From assembly GCA_948144175.1 (NCBI GenBank), contig CANXME010001298.1, forward strand, positions 586,114 through 650,113: a stretch of DNA of 64,000 nt. The letters are read 5' to 3'. This document shows positions 42,835 through 53,433 of this stretch, in pieces (position 1 is the first letter of the stretch; the number at the start of each line of letters is the position of its first letter). Under the pieces are notes generated by a model that saw only the letters and a list, made by a program, of their open reading frames with translations, searched no databases and was not told the origin of the DNA. The DNA comes from Closterium sp. NIES-65. Taxonomy: Eukaryota > Streptophyta > Zygnematophyceae > Desmidiales > Closteriaceae. A program made the position numbers and the translations under genes.

Positions 42835-42946
42835 GGGCGAGGGGGAGCTCTAGTGGGGGGAAAAGGTCCCCATGGGAGCAGGAAGGGGAAGGGGAGGGTA
42901 GAGGGGGGAAGAAAGGGGAGGGGGCGAGAGTTCTCATAGTATATAA
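42835..42946 (+). promoter_or_regulatory. Promoter of the EGF-repeat gene: purine tract and TATA box
   Basis: TATATAAG (TATA at 42940-42946) lies about 395 bp before the start codon. It is preceded by an almost pure G/A tract (42838-42930). Transcription would be expected to begin near 42965-42975. Confidence 0.6.
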
Positions 42947-43180
42947 GCCCGCGCTTGGGGCTCAATCCGCATCATACTATCGCCTTCGCTGCTCGCGACT
43001 CACCCCTTTTTGGTTCCTGCTTACCTATCCTGCTTGCTATCTACCACTAGCATCATCAGGCGCGGTGCTCCCCAGCCAATCATCAGGCTCCACCGCCAAG
43101 AGACTGCCGCCTGGTCGCCATCAGTTTCGTCAGCGTCAATCCGCCGCCGCCGAGAGAGTCCACCTGCTCGTCATCAGTTT

Positions 43181-43305
43181 CACCAGCGTCAATTGCGGCA
43201 CCAGCGTCAATTGCGGCACCGGCATCGTTACCAGCGTCAATTGCGGCACCGGCATCGTTACCAGCATCAATTGCGGCACCAGCATTGTCACCAGCGTCAC
43301 CAGAC
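43181..43305 (+). repeat. Tandem repeat in the 5' UTR of the EGF-repeat gene
   Basis: Alternating 18- and 33-bp units with the core ccagcgtcaattgcggcacc, lying between the TATA box and the start codon. Confidence 0.7.
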
Positions 43306-43337
43306 TCACCAGAGTCGACATCAGCAGCACCAGCATC

Positions 43338-46300
43338 ATGGGCTCCCGTGGACTCGTGCTCGCGGCACTGGCTGCTCTTGTGCTCTCGGGTATGCATCAT
43401 GGGTTCTCGTGGACTCGTGCTCGCTGCGCTCGTGGCTCGCATCCTTAGTATGCTCTCATGCACTCCTACCTTCCTGGACTCCGAACCTTGAAACTGCTGT
43501 CATCCTTGCTCTTCCACCTTTCTCTCCTTAATTCCTCTCCTCCCTCTTCCCCCCTCCCCCTCTCTTTCCACCCCCCCTGCGCGCCAGCGTGTGCGCCCAT
43601 GGCGGAGGCTATCCGCGACGTGACCCCGGACTGCCCGTGGGGGCACGAAAGGATAAATGGCAACTGCGCTGGTGTGTGCTCCACCCCTCTCCCTCTTGCG
43701 TGCTACGCATGGCTGCATCCTGAATTCTTGCACGCCTGTATCGCCTACCTTCTGAAATCTCCCAGCCTGATCTGTAATTTCCTGCATTCCTGCTGCCACA
43801 CCTTCTACCTGCCGTACATGTCGCCAGCATCCCTTGAAGCCTAACTATCACTCCTCGTTTCCTGCTTGAGCATCTTCTTACATGACTGCTCATGTCCTCC
43901 ATGTATGTGTCTGCGTGCGTGTGCTCCTCACGTGGCCACGTGTGTTCTCCTTGTGTCTGCGTGTGTCCTCCACTCCACGTGTTGCCTGCCTGCCTCCAGA
44001 CAAGTGCAAGTCGCAGAATTGCGACGTCAACACCGCGATGTGCAAGAAGAACGCGACGGGCGATGCAGTCTGCGTGTGCATCGATCCAGAATACGTGCTC
44101 GTGACCGACACCTCATGCGCACGTACGACACATCACCCCTATGACTCCCTTTTTCCAACTTTGAGCATTCTGGAAGCGTGCCCCTTCCTTAGCTGGAACA
44201 TTGTGTTGTTCCTTTGAATATCATTATTCCTTCCCTCCCCTTCCTTTCCACCCCTCTCCACCCCCCTGCCCCTTGCCCCCACTGCGCCACATGGCAGCCT
44301 CGTGCGCCACGGAGTGTGCAAGACCCTCAACTCAACTAACCATCGTTCTCTTGCTACCCCTTCCCCATGCCCTTGCAGACCCGTGCACCGTCAAGGTGTG
44401 TGGCCTCCATGCCTCATGCGTGAAGGACGTGGGACAGCCGGCCATGTGCGTCTGTGACGGGGGCTTCGCCATGACGCCCGACCAGGGCTGCGTTGGTCAG
44501 TCAGTGCTGCTCTGCTGTGCTTCGCATCTGCCTGCTTCAACCTTCTTTACTCTCACCCGCTTCCTTCTGCTCCTTCTGCTCCTTTCTGCCCTTTCTGCCC
44601 GCTCTCGTCTCACCCACCTCCCTCCCCTCCCCTCCATCTCTGCCCTCCCGTGGCAGACACATGCACGCTTAAGGCCTGTGTGGACGGCACGTGCAGCAAG
44701 CTGGAGAATGGGACGGCCGTCTGTTCCTGCGACGCCGAGGCTGGCTTCAAGCTGCAGCTTGACAAGAGGACGTGCAAGGGTACGTGCTCAATATGCTGCG
44801 CGCTGCTGCGCTAGGTGCTGCCGTTGGCTTAAACTCGTGTGTTTTGTGCTACTTGCAACTTCTTTATGTGCTGCTGCCTACCTGCTGCGCTGCTGTGTAT
44901 TTTCTAATTTTGGCTTTCGTCTCTTCCCGACGTCTCTCCCGCCCGCCTTTCAGACGTGTGCGTGATCGCGGATTGTGAGACCAAAGACGCCAATTCCGAG
45001 TGTGAGAGGAACCGGGACGAGGCCCACTGTAAATGCAAGCTCAACTTCGAGCTGTTCCAGGGCGTGTGCACTGGTACGCTTCCTCGACTCCATTTTGTGT
45101 CTGCCTCGCTTTGTGCATCTGCGTGTCTCCTTTTCGTTGTTTTGTCCACGTTTCTCCGCTCTCTCAAACTGCCTTCTGCTGATTCCCCTCCGCCCCTCCT
45201 TGCACATCCCCTCCGCCCCTCCGCCCCTGCCCTTCCAGACACATGCGTGGTGAAGGACTGTGTGGGTGGTGGTGGCACGTGCACCCAGGACGCTGATGGA
45301 GTGGCATTCTGCCATTGTGATGCCGTCGCTGGCCTCAAGCTGCAGGATGACGGAAGGACGTGCAAGGGTAAGGGCCGGCTATGGTTGGTGTTGAGTAGGT
45401 GCCGATGTGCTTAAAATGCTGTTATGTGCTGCTGTGAGCTCAATCTCGTGAGTGTTGTGCTGATTGCAACAGCTGAGTATGCTGCTGTCCTCGTGTTCTG
45501 TGCTGCTGTGTAGCTTCTAACTTTGGCCTCTCGACTCTCCCCCACTTGTCTCCCACCCGCCTTTCAGACGTGTGCGTGATCGCGGATTGTGAGACCAAAG
45601 ACGCCAATTCCGAGTGTGAGAGGAATCTGGACGAGGCCCACTGTAAATGCAAGCTCAACTTCGAGCTGTTCCAGGGCGTGTGCACTGGTACACTTCCTTG
45701 ACTCCCTTTGTGTCTGCCTCGGCTGTCTCTGTGCGTGCATCCGCTTGTCTCCTTTTCGTGTTTTTGTCCACGCTTCTCTGCTCTCTCAAACAGCCTTTTG
45801 CTGACTCCCCTCCAACCCTCCTTCCAAATCCCCTCCGTCCCTCTGCCCCTGCCCTCCCAGACACGTGCGTGGTGAAGGACTGTGTGGGTGGTGGTGGCAC
45901 GTGCACCCATGAAGTCAACGGAACGGCAACCTGCCATTGTGACGCCGAAGCTGGCCTCAAGCTGCAGGATGACGGGAGGACGTGCAAGGGTAAGGGCCGG
46001 CTATAGTTGGCGTTGAGTAGGTGCCGATGTGCTTAAAACACTGTTATGATCTGCTGTGGCTCATTCTCGTGTGTGTTGTGCCAACTGCAACAGCTGAGTG
46101 TGCTGCTGTCCTGCTGTGCTGTGCTGCTACTTTTTGACGTCGGCGTCTCATCTCTTCCCCACTTGCCTCCCACCCGCCTTTCAGACGTGTGTGTCATCGA
46201 GGCCTGTGAGGTCAAGGACGCCAATTCCGAGTGCAAGAGGGTTCGGGACGTGGCCCACTGCGAATGCAAGACCAACTTCGAGCTTTTCGAGGGCGTATGC

Positions 46301-48700
46301 ACTGGTATGCTTCCTGGACTCGCTCACTTTGTGCGTGCCTGGGTCTGTCTCTCTGCGTGCATCTCTGTGTGCACTTTTGTTTTTCCCACGTTTCACCGGT
46401 CTCTCGAACTGCCGTTTGCTGACTCCCCTCCAACCCCCCTTCCACATCCCCTCCGCCCCTGCCCTCCCAGACACGTGCGTGGTGAAGGACTGTGTGGGTG
46501 GTGGTGGCACGTGCACCCATGAAGTCAACGGAACGGCAACCTGCCATTGTGACGCCGAAGCTGGCCTCAAGCTGCAGGATGACGGGAGGACGTGCAAGGG
46601 TAAGGGCCGGCTATAGTTGGCGTTGAGTAGGTGCCGATGTGCTTAAAACGCTGTTACGATCTGCTGTGGTTCATTCTCGTGTGTGTTGTGCCAACTGCAA
46701 CAGCTGAGTGTGCTGCTGTCCTGCTGTGCTGTGCTGCTACTTTTTGACGTTGGCGTCTCATCTCTTCCCCACTTGCCTCCCACCCGCCTTTCAGACGTGT
46801 GTGTCATCGAGGCCTGTGAGGTCAAGGACGCCAATTCCGAGTGCAAGAGGGTTCGGGACGTGGCCCACTGCGAATGCAAGACCAACTTCGAGCTTTTCGA
46901 GGGCGTATGCACTGGTATGCTTCCTGGACTCGCTCACTTTGTGCGTGCCTGGGTCTGTCTCTCTGCGTGCATCTCTGTGTGCACTTTTGTTTTTCCCACG
47001 TTTCACCGGTCTCTCGAACTGCTGTTTGCTGACTCCCCTCCAACATCCCTTCCACATCCCCTCCGCCCCTGCCCTCCCAGACACGTGCGTGGTGAAGGAT
47101 TGTGTGGGTGGTGGTGGCACGTGCACCCATGAAGTCAACGGAACGGCAACCTGCCATTGTGACGGCGACGCTGGCCTCGTGCTGCTGGATGACAAGAGGA
47201 CGTGCAAAGGTAAGGGTCGTTATAGTTGGTGCTGGCTATGGTAGGTGCCACTGTTTTAAATGCTGTCACGTGCTGTTGGGCTGCACTCATCTGCTCCTCA
47301 TACTTTGTCATCTTGCCTTTCACCCTCGTTTCTGTTTCACCCTCCTTGCAGATGTGTGCGTTATCAGGAACTGTGAGGGCAGTGACGCCAATTCCGAGTG
47401 CAAAAGGAATGGCATTGACACAGACTGTGTCTGCAAGACTGGGTTCCAGATGTTTGAGGGCAAATGCACTGGTATGCTTGCGCGTCCATTTGTGTGTGTC
47501 CATCCCTCGCCACGCTCGTATACCTGGTAGCTCTAGGGCTGTGGTATTCACATTTATTGCTCCTTATGCTCCTCAGCCCTTCGTTTGTGTGTGTCTGTGA
47601 GCATGTGTGCATTTGCATTTCCTCTTGTGTGTGTTCCTCTGTTCCTGAAGCCACCTTTGCTGCATCCCTGCTGTGACTTCCCTACACCCCTGCCCTTCCA
47701 GACACATGTGTTGTGAAGGGCTGTGGTGTGAACGGCAAGTGCCAGAAGGAAATCACCACTGGAGTGGCGTCCTGTGTTTGCGACTTGGGTTTCACGCTGC
47801 AGGCTGATGGCACCACGTGCAAAGGTAGGTGCTCAGCATGGCGTTTCCTACTGTCCAGTTGCTTAGGGCCAACCCATCTTGCTCTGTTTGAACCTTAACC
47901 CTCAGCCCCAATCTAACCCTTCTTTTTCGAGCCCTTTCCTCAACCCTTTCCTCCAAACCCCTACCCTCAGATAACTGCGAGATCCTGAGCTGCAGTGGTC
48001 CCAAGGAGCACTGCGCCAAGAGCGCCACCACCGGCGAGGCATACTGCAAGTGCGATGACTACTTCCACAGGGCAGCTGGCGGCTTTTGCCAGGGTACGTG
48101 TCCTGCAGCAACTGCTTCGGTCGTGGGCCCATCTTCTCTCGTTCAGCCCGTTTTTTCTCTCTCTCCCTTTCACCTCTTGCACCAGCCACTCCTGCTGTTG
48201 ACATGTTGCAGCCTGCTGTTTTTTTGTTGCGAAGGGAGGGGAGGGTGGGGAGGGCAGGGAGAGAGAGGGTGAGGAGGGGAGGGTGGGGAGAGGGGGATCA
48301 TTTTCTTCCAGGTTGTGCATCAGCCTGAACTGTTCTCTCCTTCTACTCCCTCCCCAGATTGGTGCCCCTTCAAGAACTGCAACACCTCCGTCTCCACGTG
48401 CGTGAGGAGGGTGGACGGGATTCCGTTCTGCATTTGCAACCCGGGTGTCCCGCTGAATACCAAGCTCTGCGTTGGTAAGAAGCTACTTATTCTTCGTTCC
48501 AACTATATCCCTGGTACAACAGTATCTTCCTCTCCCTCCCACCCAAACCACCCCACCCCACCATCCCTGTCATCCTCTTTCTCACCCACCCTATCCCCTA
48601 AAACTTCTCCCCAGTCGTTCTTCCACCCCTTCACCTTGTCCCTTGCATACCGTTCCCTTGTTTGTCTCTTCCCTCATCAGACAAGGTACCTTCAGCATAG
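43338..48700 (+). CDS. Secreted protein with 15 EGF-like modules (18 coding exons)
   Basis: Predicted 665 aa. Exons: 43338-43389, 43588-43671, 44000-44122, 44379-44495, 44657-44779, 44954-45073, 45239-45367, 45568-45687, 45861-45989, 46185-46304, 46471-46599, 46795-46914, 47081-47209, 47352-47471, 47702-47824, 47971-48093, 48358-48474, 48681-48700. Every intron has GT-AG ends and interrupts after the first base of a codon, and the frame closes exactly. Exon 1 encodes a signal peptide (MGSRGLVLAALAALVLS). Exons 3-17 each encode one six-cysteine EGF-like module; two types (VCVI... and TCVVKDC...) alternate. There is no calcium-binding consensus, transmembrane segment or GPI-type tail; the protein ends KVPSA. 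N-glycosylation sites (NGT, NAT, NTS) are present. An extracellular or cell-wall role is inferred; the ligand is unknown. Confidence 0.85.
43399..43447 (+). other. Duplicate signal-peptide exon inside intron 1
   Basis: A second copy of exon 1 lies 9 bp after the first. It has its own ATG (43399), 16 codons plus one base, and the same GTATGC donor at 43448. It encodes MGSRGLVLAALVARIL and would splice to exon 2 in frame. It may be an alternative first exon or a decaying duplicate. Confidence 0.65.
45380..47209 (+). repeat. Three tandem 610-bp exon-pair units in the EGF gene
   Basis: Units 45380-45989, 45990-46599 and 46600-47209 each hold two introns and two exons (120 + 129 bp). The last two are almost identical through their introns; the first is more diverged. 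Exons 6-7 form an older, still more diverged unit (622 bp away). Confidence 0.8.
48231..48297 (+). other. Polypurine/G-run tract in intron 16
   Basis: G/A-rich on the coding strand with many GGG and GGGG runs, unlike the pyrimidine-rich other introns. An alternative acceptor (cttccag) lies at 48305-48311. Confidence 0.6.
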
Positions 48701-48755
48701 CCGTGAGGAGCATCTGCTCTGGTAATGGAACACCCTCATCCCTGCTGGAGTGCCT

Positions 48756-48761
48756 CAATAA
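48756..48761 (+). terminator. Poly(A) signal of the EGF-repeat gene
   Basis: AATAAA 56 bp after the stop codon. 48762-49240 holds 3' flanking DNA without a supported gene. Confidence 0.55.
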
Positions 48762-49240
48762 AGGAGGATGAGGAGGAGGGGTTTGACCCTTGTGTGGCCC
48801 TGCCTTTATGAGATAAGATTTCCATGCACCGGGGCACAAGGCATCAGCTGAATTTTCCAGGGCACAATGTGTCCTGGTGTGTGTTGGTTGTGCTATCATT
48901 TGTTTTTGTTTTGTTTTATGCCAATAGAGGTTGGTTACATTTCAAGAAGGGAACGTACCCCTCAGAGTACATGGCTAGCTTGAACTGTCTTTGTATTGCA
49001 CTAGTAAGGTATCAATAGTAACTGTTTGCTTTGTAATTGCTTTGAAGAGTGGAGTTCATAATTGTAGACCCAAAATGAGCAGCATCATTTTAGTTGCTGA
49101 TTTCCCAGCACCAGAATTATTACGGGTGCAATGGAACGAGATAGCGAGGATTGCACTAGGTGTCAAACGAGTACAGGGTACGAGTGAAGGCATGAGCAAA
49201 TACTTATACCGTATACTTTCGGCTATACGACACGGGGAAC

Positions 49241-49732
49241 CAGGCCCTCAGATATCAGCGTAAAACACGCTGATTACGCTGATTTTGTAGCTCAGATTTT
49301 CGTTTTCCCTAGAAATTCAGCATATGCTTCAATTTTGCACTGAAATTTCAGTATAACCTATTTTGTCACACTGACCATTTTGCATGTTGCTGTACAAGTC
49401 GCACTGACGAATCAGTATAGTGTACCGAATCACACTGATTCGGACATGATAGGGTATGGGTCTACAGGGGGTGTTCAAACCAGGATTCCCGCAACAAGAG
49501 TTCGCGGCCCTCTCGGGTGGGTTCCCGCCTGCGGGAAGACACAGCCCAAACAACTACGCCAGCAACACCACTCTGAATGTGCCCTGAAAGTTTTAACTCT
49601 GAAAATTCAGTTTACCTTGATAATTCACACCGAAAAATCAGCTTAAAATTTGGCCCCAAGGCTGATTTGGACACCACTTTGGACACTGCACACTGATCGA
49701 TCAGCATACCCTGAAACCAATCTGAGGGCCTG
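49241..49732. mobile_element. Non-autonomous hAT-type MITE
   Basis: 492 bp. 13-bp perfect terminal inverted repeats CAGGCCCTCAGAT / ATCTGAGGGCCTG, flanked by a perfect 8-bp duplication CGGGGAAC (49233-49240 and 49733-49740), the size typical of hAT elements. Many GCTGATT/AATCAG motifs lie inside. No ORF. Confidence 0.85.
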
Positions 49733-50477
49733 CGGGGAACTCTCTACAAATGCTTGAAAATATGCTCGGGTGGACATTATGGCGGCATCAAATTTTTAAA
49801 ACCCGGGGTACACCTATTTGTATATTTACATTACGGTAATGGATTTACCATGTACTGTCTCGTTACAGAGCGGACAACACGCGGCGAACTAAAATGCACG
49901 AGCGCGGATTGAACGCCTCTATTCACGCACCGCACATCATCTTGACGGAACCTGTCAAAGTTATATATCATATTGCATAGTTTAGCATGTAGTGTCATTC
50001 CTACCAATTCTAACATGATATTATGAGAAGTTAGGTCTTTAGGACCGTTCTTTAAGAGGGCCCACCATTAGTTCCTCCCATTTCACTACCCAAACTGCGC
50101 CCCTAGTGCGCGTCGATTTTTTTTCTGCTCACATCGAGCCCCGCGCGCTGCCTTAGAGCCTGCGCTTGCCCGGCTGCCATGCGCCCGCGAGTGCCCCGCT
50201 GCCCTGTGCCCTGCTGCCGCGCGCAGCCCGTACAACCCGCTCCAGGCCCGCGCGCAGCCTGTACAGTCCGCGCCAGGCCCACGCGCAGCCCGTACAGCCC
50301 GCGCGCACCTGCCCTGCCCCACGTGTCAGCCCTGCGCTGCCCACGAGCGCCTGCCCTGCACTACGCCGGCGACCTGCGAGCTGCCCGCGCACTGCCCTGT
50401 GCGCGCCCTGCCTGCACGCCCTGCCGAGCTGCAGCTGCTGCCTGCTGCTGCCGCCACTAGTGCTGGCCACTGCCGTT

Positions 50478-50870
50478 GCTGCTACTGGGCGCTGCCACTG
50501 CTGCCCTTCTTGCACGCGCTGCTCAGCGCTGCCCTGCCCTGCCTAACCGCCGCCAGCGCTGCCCTGCTGCCACCACTGCTTCCGGCCACTGCCAGTGCTG
50601 CTGCCGGCCGCTGCCACTGCTGCCCTGCCTGCACGCGCTGCTCAGCGCTGCCCTGCCCTGCCTGGCCGCCGCCAACGCTGCCCTGCTGCTGCCATTGCTT
50701 CCGGCCACTGCCACTGCTGCTGCTGGCCGCTGCCACTGCTGCCCTGCTTGCACGCGCTGCTCAGCGCTGCCCTGCCCTGCCTAGCTGCCACCAGCGCTAC
50801 CCTGCTGCCACTACAGCTGCCGCCAGCGCTGCACTGCTGCCGCTACTGTTGCCGCCAGCGTTGCACTGCT
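50478..50870 (+). repeat. 119-bp satellite in the copia H leader
   Basis: Three units; the word cacgcgctgctcagcg starts at 50513, 50632 and 50751. The unit is CTGC-rich. 50090-50470 is similar low-complexity GC-rich DNA. Confidence 0.75.
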
Positions 50871-51089
50871 GCCGCCACTGCTGCTGGCCGCTGCTAACTG
50901 CCGCTGCTGCCCTTGCTACCGCCTGCGCGCGCTCCTACAATTGCTACCACTACTGCCCCTACCACTGCTGCCACTGCACCTACCTTTCAAGCTACCGCCG
51001 CTGCAGTCGCTATTTCAGCCCTTGAGTCGCTACTGCTGACTGACACTGCCTACCATGGCCACTATGACTATCCTGTGTCAGCGGCAGCT

Positions 51090-51538
51090 GAGTGTGCTGG
51101 AGTCTCTCTCGCCATAGCAGCTTCGCGAGTGGGAAATCTGGTGGGGCAACCGCGGTGGCGGAGCTAGCCGTGCTCGTCGGCGGAAGCCGCTTTTGCCACA
51201 GTAGTGTCGTAAGTGGGCGGTACCGTGGGGCAGCCCCGGTGGGGGGGCTTGGGGTACTAGTGCTGGGGGTGTAGGGGGACCTGGTGGTGTCGAGGCTACT
51301 AATCTAGGTGCTTGTGACTCAGCTAGCACAGGTGCAGAGCCAGAGGAGGCCTTACACTCTTTCACTCTAGACTCAGGCGCGTCTCGCTGCGTCTTTCGCG
51401 ACGGCACCACAGTCACACCGCTCACAGTCCCGGTTCTTGTCACTCTAGCTGAACCCACCTGTGGCCCCGTCGTTGCATGTGGCTCCACTATTCTCCCATG
51501 TCCGGCAGTCCCCTCAGGTACTCTTGCAGGTCTCCACC
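51090..51538 (+). pseudogene. Copia H gag C-terminus and protease remnant
   Basis: One frame reads ESLSP, stop, QLREWEIWWG (the stop replaces the Gln of LSPQQLREW), a Gly-rich stretch with another stop, then ALHSFTLDSGASRCVFRDG with an intact protease box (about 51338-51395), and ends GTLAGLH. It is a different lineage from A-G but the same family. Confidence 0.75.
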
Positions 51539-51915
51539 TGTAAAAGTACGACGTCTTATGCCAGCTATGCTTGCTTGCCTTTACTTTATTATGCTATTTC
51601 TAGCATAGGATCATTATATGCATGCATGAATTGCTTGATTTCCTAGGCTAGGTGCTTTCCTATATTTTATTATAGTTATAGCACCGAGCTAGGTTACGTG
51701 CACCGAATTCTGGCTTTTCGGTTGCCACCGAATTGCCTTCTACCGAATTCGGGAAGGATCTGTTCGGGACGCTTCGCGATCCGCGGAACCTTCGCGTAAC
51801 ACCTGGTTACGGGGCCTTGTGTCGAGCCTATATATAGCCTCGTGTTGTACCCAGGTGATTCATTCAATTCGATTCAATTCACATTCTCTTTTCTGAGCTC
51901 GATCCTAGATCCTCA
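51539..51915 (+). repeat. Probable gypsy J 5' LTR
   Basis: 377 bp from TG (51539) to CA (51915), inserted exactly where the copia H protease breaks. A TATA-like ctatatatag lies at 51828-51837. A primer-site-like TGGTAATCACAGCGGG starts at 51921. The 3' LTR is not in the window, so the boundaries are inferred. Confidence 0.5.
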
Positions 51916-52239
51916 TACTTGGTAATCACAGCGGGTTTTCACGCGAGGTCTTCAACCGCTTAGTTCCGGCCTTTAAAAAACCACGGGGGCGACGATGAAA
52001 GTGCCGATACGGGTATGTAAAACCAGTTCCGCGCAATTTTTCCAAGTCCCCCTCGATTCAGTTTTCGAACACCCCTCAGATTTATTGGTGGAAGGGTTAG
52101 AGTTTCGACCGTTCGATCGAGTTTCATCTCAACGGCCTAGAGAATTTCGCCCAAAAAAGTTGGAATTTGGAGCGTCGGATTTATTTTCTCCTCAACGGCC
52201 AAGATCGGATGCGAATTTCGCCCAGAAGAGATTTACGCG
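51916..52239 (+). other. Gypsy J leader, interrupted by copia F
   Basis: Contains repeats of ctcaacggcc...gaatttcgccca (near 52128 and 52192). It resumes at 59672 after the copia F insertion. Confidence 0.45.
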
Positions 52240-52370
52240 TGTCAGAACATTATAGCTTATGTATTTGTGTAGGCTGTAGTGGGGTAGCCCATAAGGGGTA
52301 CAACCCAATTAGGGTTAGTACTTGTACCCAACTCTTTCATAGTTCATTCATTCTCGTTCTAAACTTCACA
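52240..52370 (+). repeat. Copia F 5' LTR
   Basis: TGTCAGAACATTATAGC ... AAACTTCACA. Confidence 0.9.
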
Positions 52371-52413
52371 TGGTATAGAGCAGGTTCCCTCGTGGGAACT
52401 GTTCCTAGGGCCC
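52371..52413 (+). promoter_or_regulatory. Copia F primer site, leader stem-loop and GGGCCC motif
   Basis: TGGTATAGAGCAGG (52371-52384), stem GTTCCC/GGGAAC (52384-52389 with 52394-52399), GGGCCC at 52408-52413. Confidence 0.7.
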
Positions 52414-52479
52414 ATCGATTCGATTATTTTTTTTTCCTGCCCGGAGCGCGCTCAGTCCCTGCCCGAGTCGCGCTCCGTG

Positions 52480-53380
52480 GGTCTCTCCTCTCACGACCCC
52501 TAGTGGACCCGTCGCGCCGCTCTCACGGCCCCTTACGGCCCCTTACGGCCCCTTAGCGGCCCCTCGCGGCCCCGTCGCGCTGCCCTAGCGGCCGCGTCGC
52601 GCCGCCCTAACGGCCGCGTCGCGCCGCCCTAGCCGCCCTCACGGCCCCTTAGCGGCCCCTCGCGGCCCCGATCCGCCGCCCTTGCGGCCTCGATCCGCCG
52701 CCCTTCGCGGCCCGTCGCCGCTCTCCCCCTGCGGCCCCTCGCCGCCCTTTCACCAGCGGCCCCGTCGCCGCCCTTGCACGGCCCCGACGCCGCCCTTCTA
52801 GCAGCCCCGTCGTCGCCCTTCCCGTGGCCCTGTCGCCGCCCTCTTCAGCGGCCCCGTCGACACCCTTGCAGCGGCCCCGCCGCCGCCCTTCTCAGCGGCC
52901 CCGCCGTCTCCTTTCAGCGGCCCCGCCACCGCACCTGAAGCGGCCCCGCCGCCTCCTTTTAGCGGCCCTGCCGCGGCCCCGAAAGCGGCCTCGTCGCCGC
53001 CTCTCAGCGGCCCCGCCGCCGCCCTTTCAGCGGCCCCGCCGCCTCCTCTTAGCGGCCCCGGACGCCGCCCTCTCAGCGGCCCTTCCGCCGCCTCCTTTGC
53101 GGCCCCGCCGGACCGCCCAGCAGCCGAGCCGCCCAATAGGAGAGCAACCGAGCCGCCCAGCCGCCGAGCCGCCCAGCAGCCGAGCTGCCCAGCCGCCGAA
53201 ACGCCCAGCCACCGAGCCGCCCAACAGCCGAGCCGCCCAGCCGCCGAGCCGCCCAGCAACCGAGCAGCCGAGCCGCTGAGCCGCCCAGAAGCCGAGCCGC
53301 CGAGCCGCCCAGCTGCCGAGCCGCCGAGTCGCCCTGCAGCCGAGCCGCCCGAGCCGCCCTGTCCCGTAAGAGCAGCGCCT
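52480..53380 (+). repeat. Copia F leader minisatellites
   Basis: 52500-52800: ggccccgtcgccgccct-type units. 52800-53100: about 24-bp cggccccgccgccgcccttt units. 53100-53360: ccgagccgcccagcagc units. Confidence 0.75.
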
Positions 53381-53433
53381 CTGTAACTACACTGCCCTCA
53401 CCCTACTGTTCGCGCTGCTAGTCTACTGCTGTC

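Larger units (their letters stand above)
49953..51538 (+). mobile_element. Copia H remnant: LTR, leader, gag end and protease start
   Basis: A degraded 5' LTR-like sequence (49953-50015, TGTCAAAG...CTAACA) is followed by the copia leader signature: stem GGTC/GACC and GGGCCCACC at 50058-50066. The leader holds a 119-bp satellite. The coding remnant starts near 51090. The element is cut at 51538, in the middle of the protease GLHL block, where gypsy J begins. 49741-49952 shows no gene. Confidence 0.65.

Noticed and set aside
43010-43531. ORF of 173 codons overlapping the 5' UTR and exon 1 of the EGF gene
   Set aside because: Its reading crosses the signal-peptide exon in another frame and consists largely of the tandem repeat; the phase-1 exon model explains the region better.
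45440-47207. Minus-strand ORFs repeated three times
   Set aside because: Antisense shadows of the 610-bp EGF exon-pair units.
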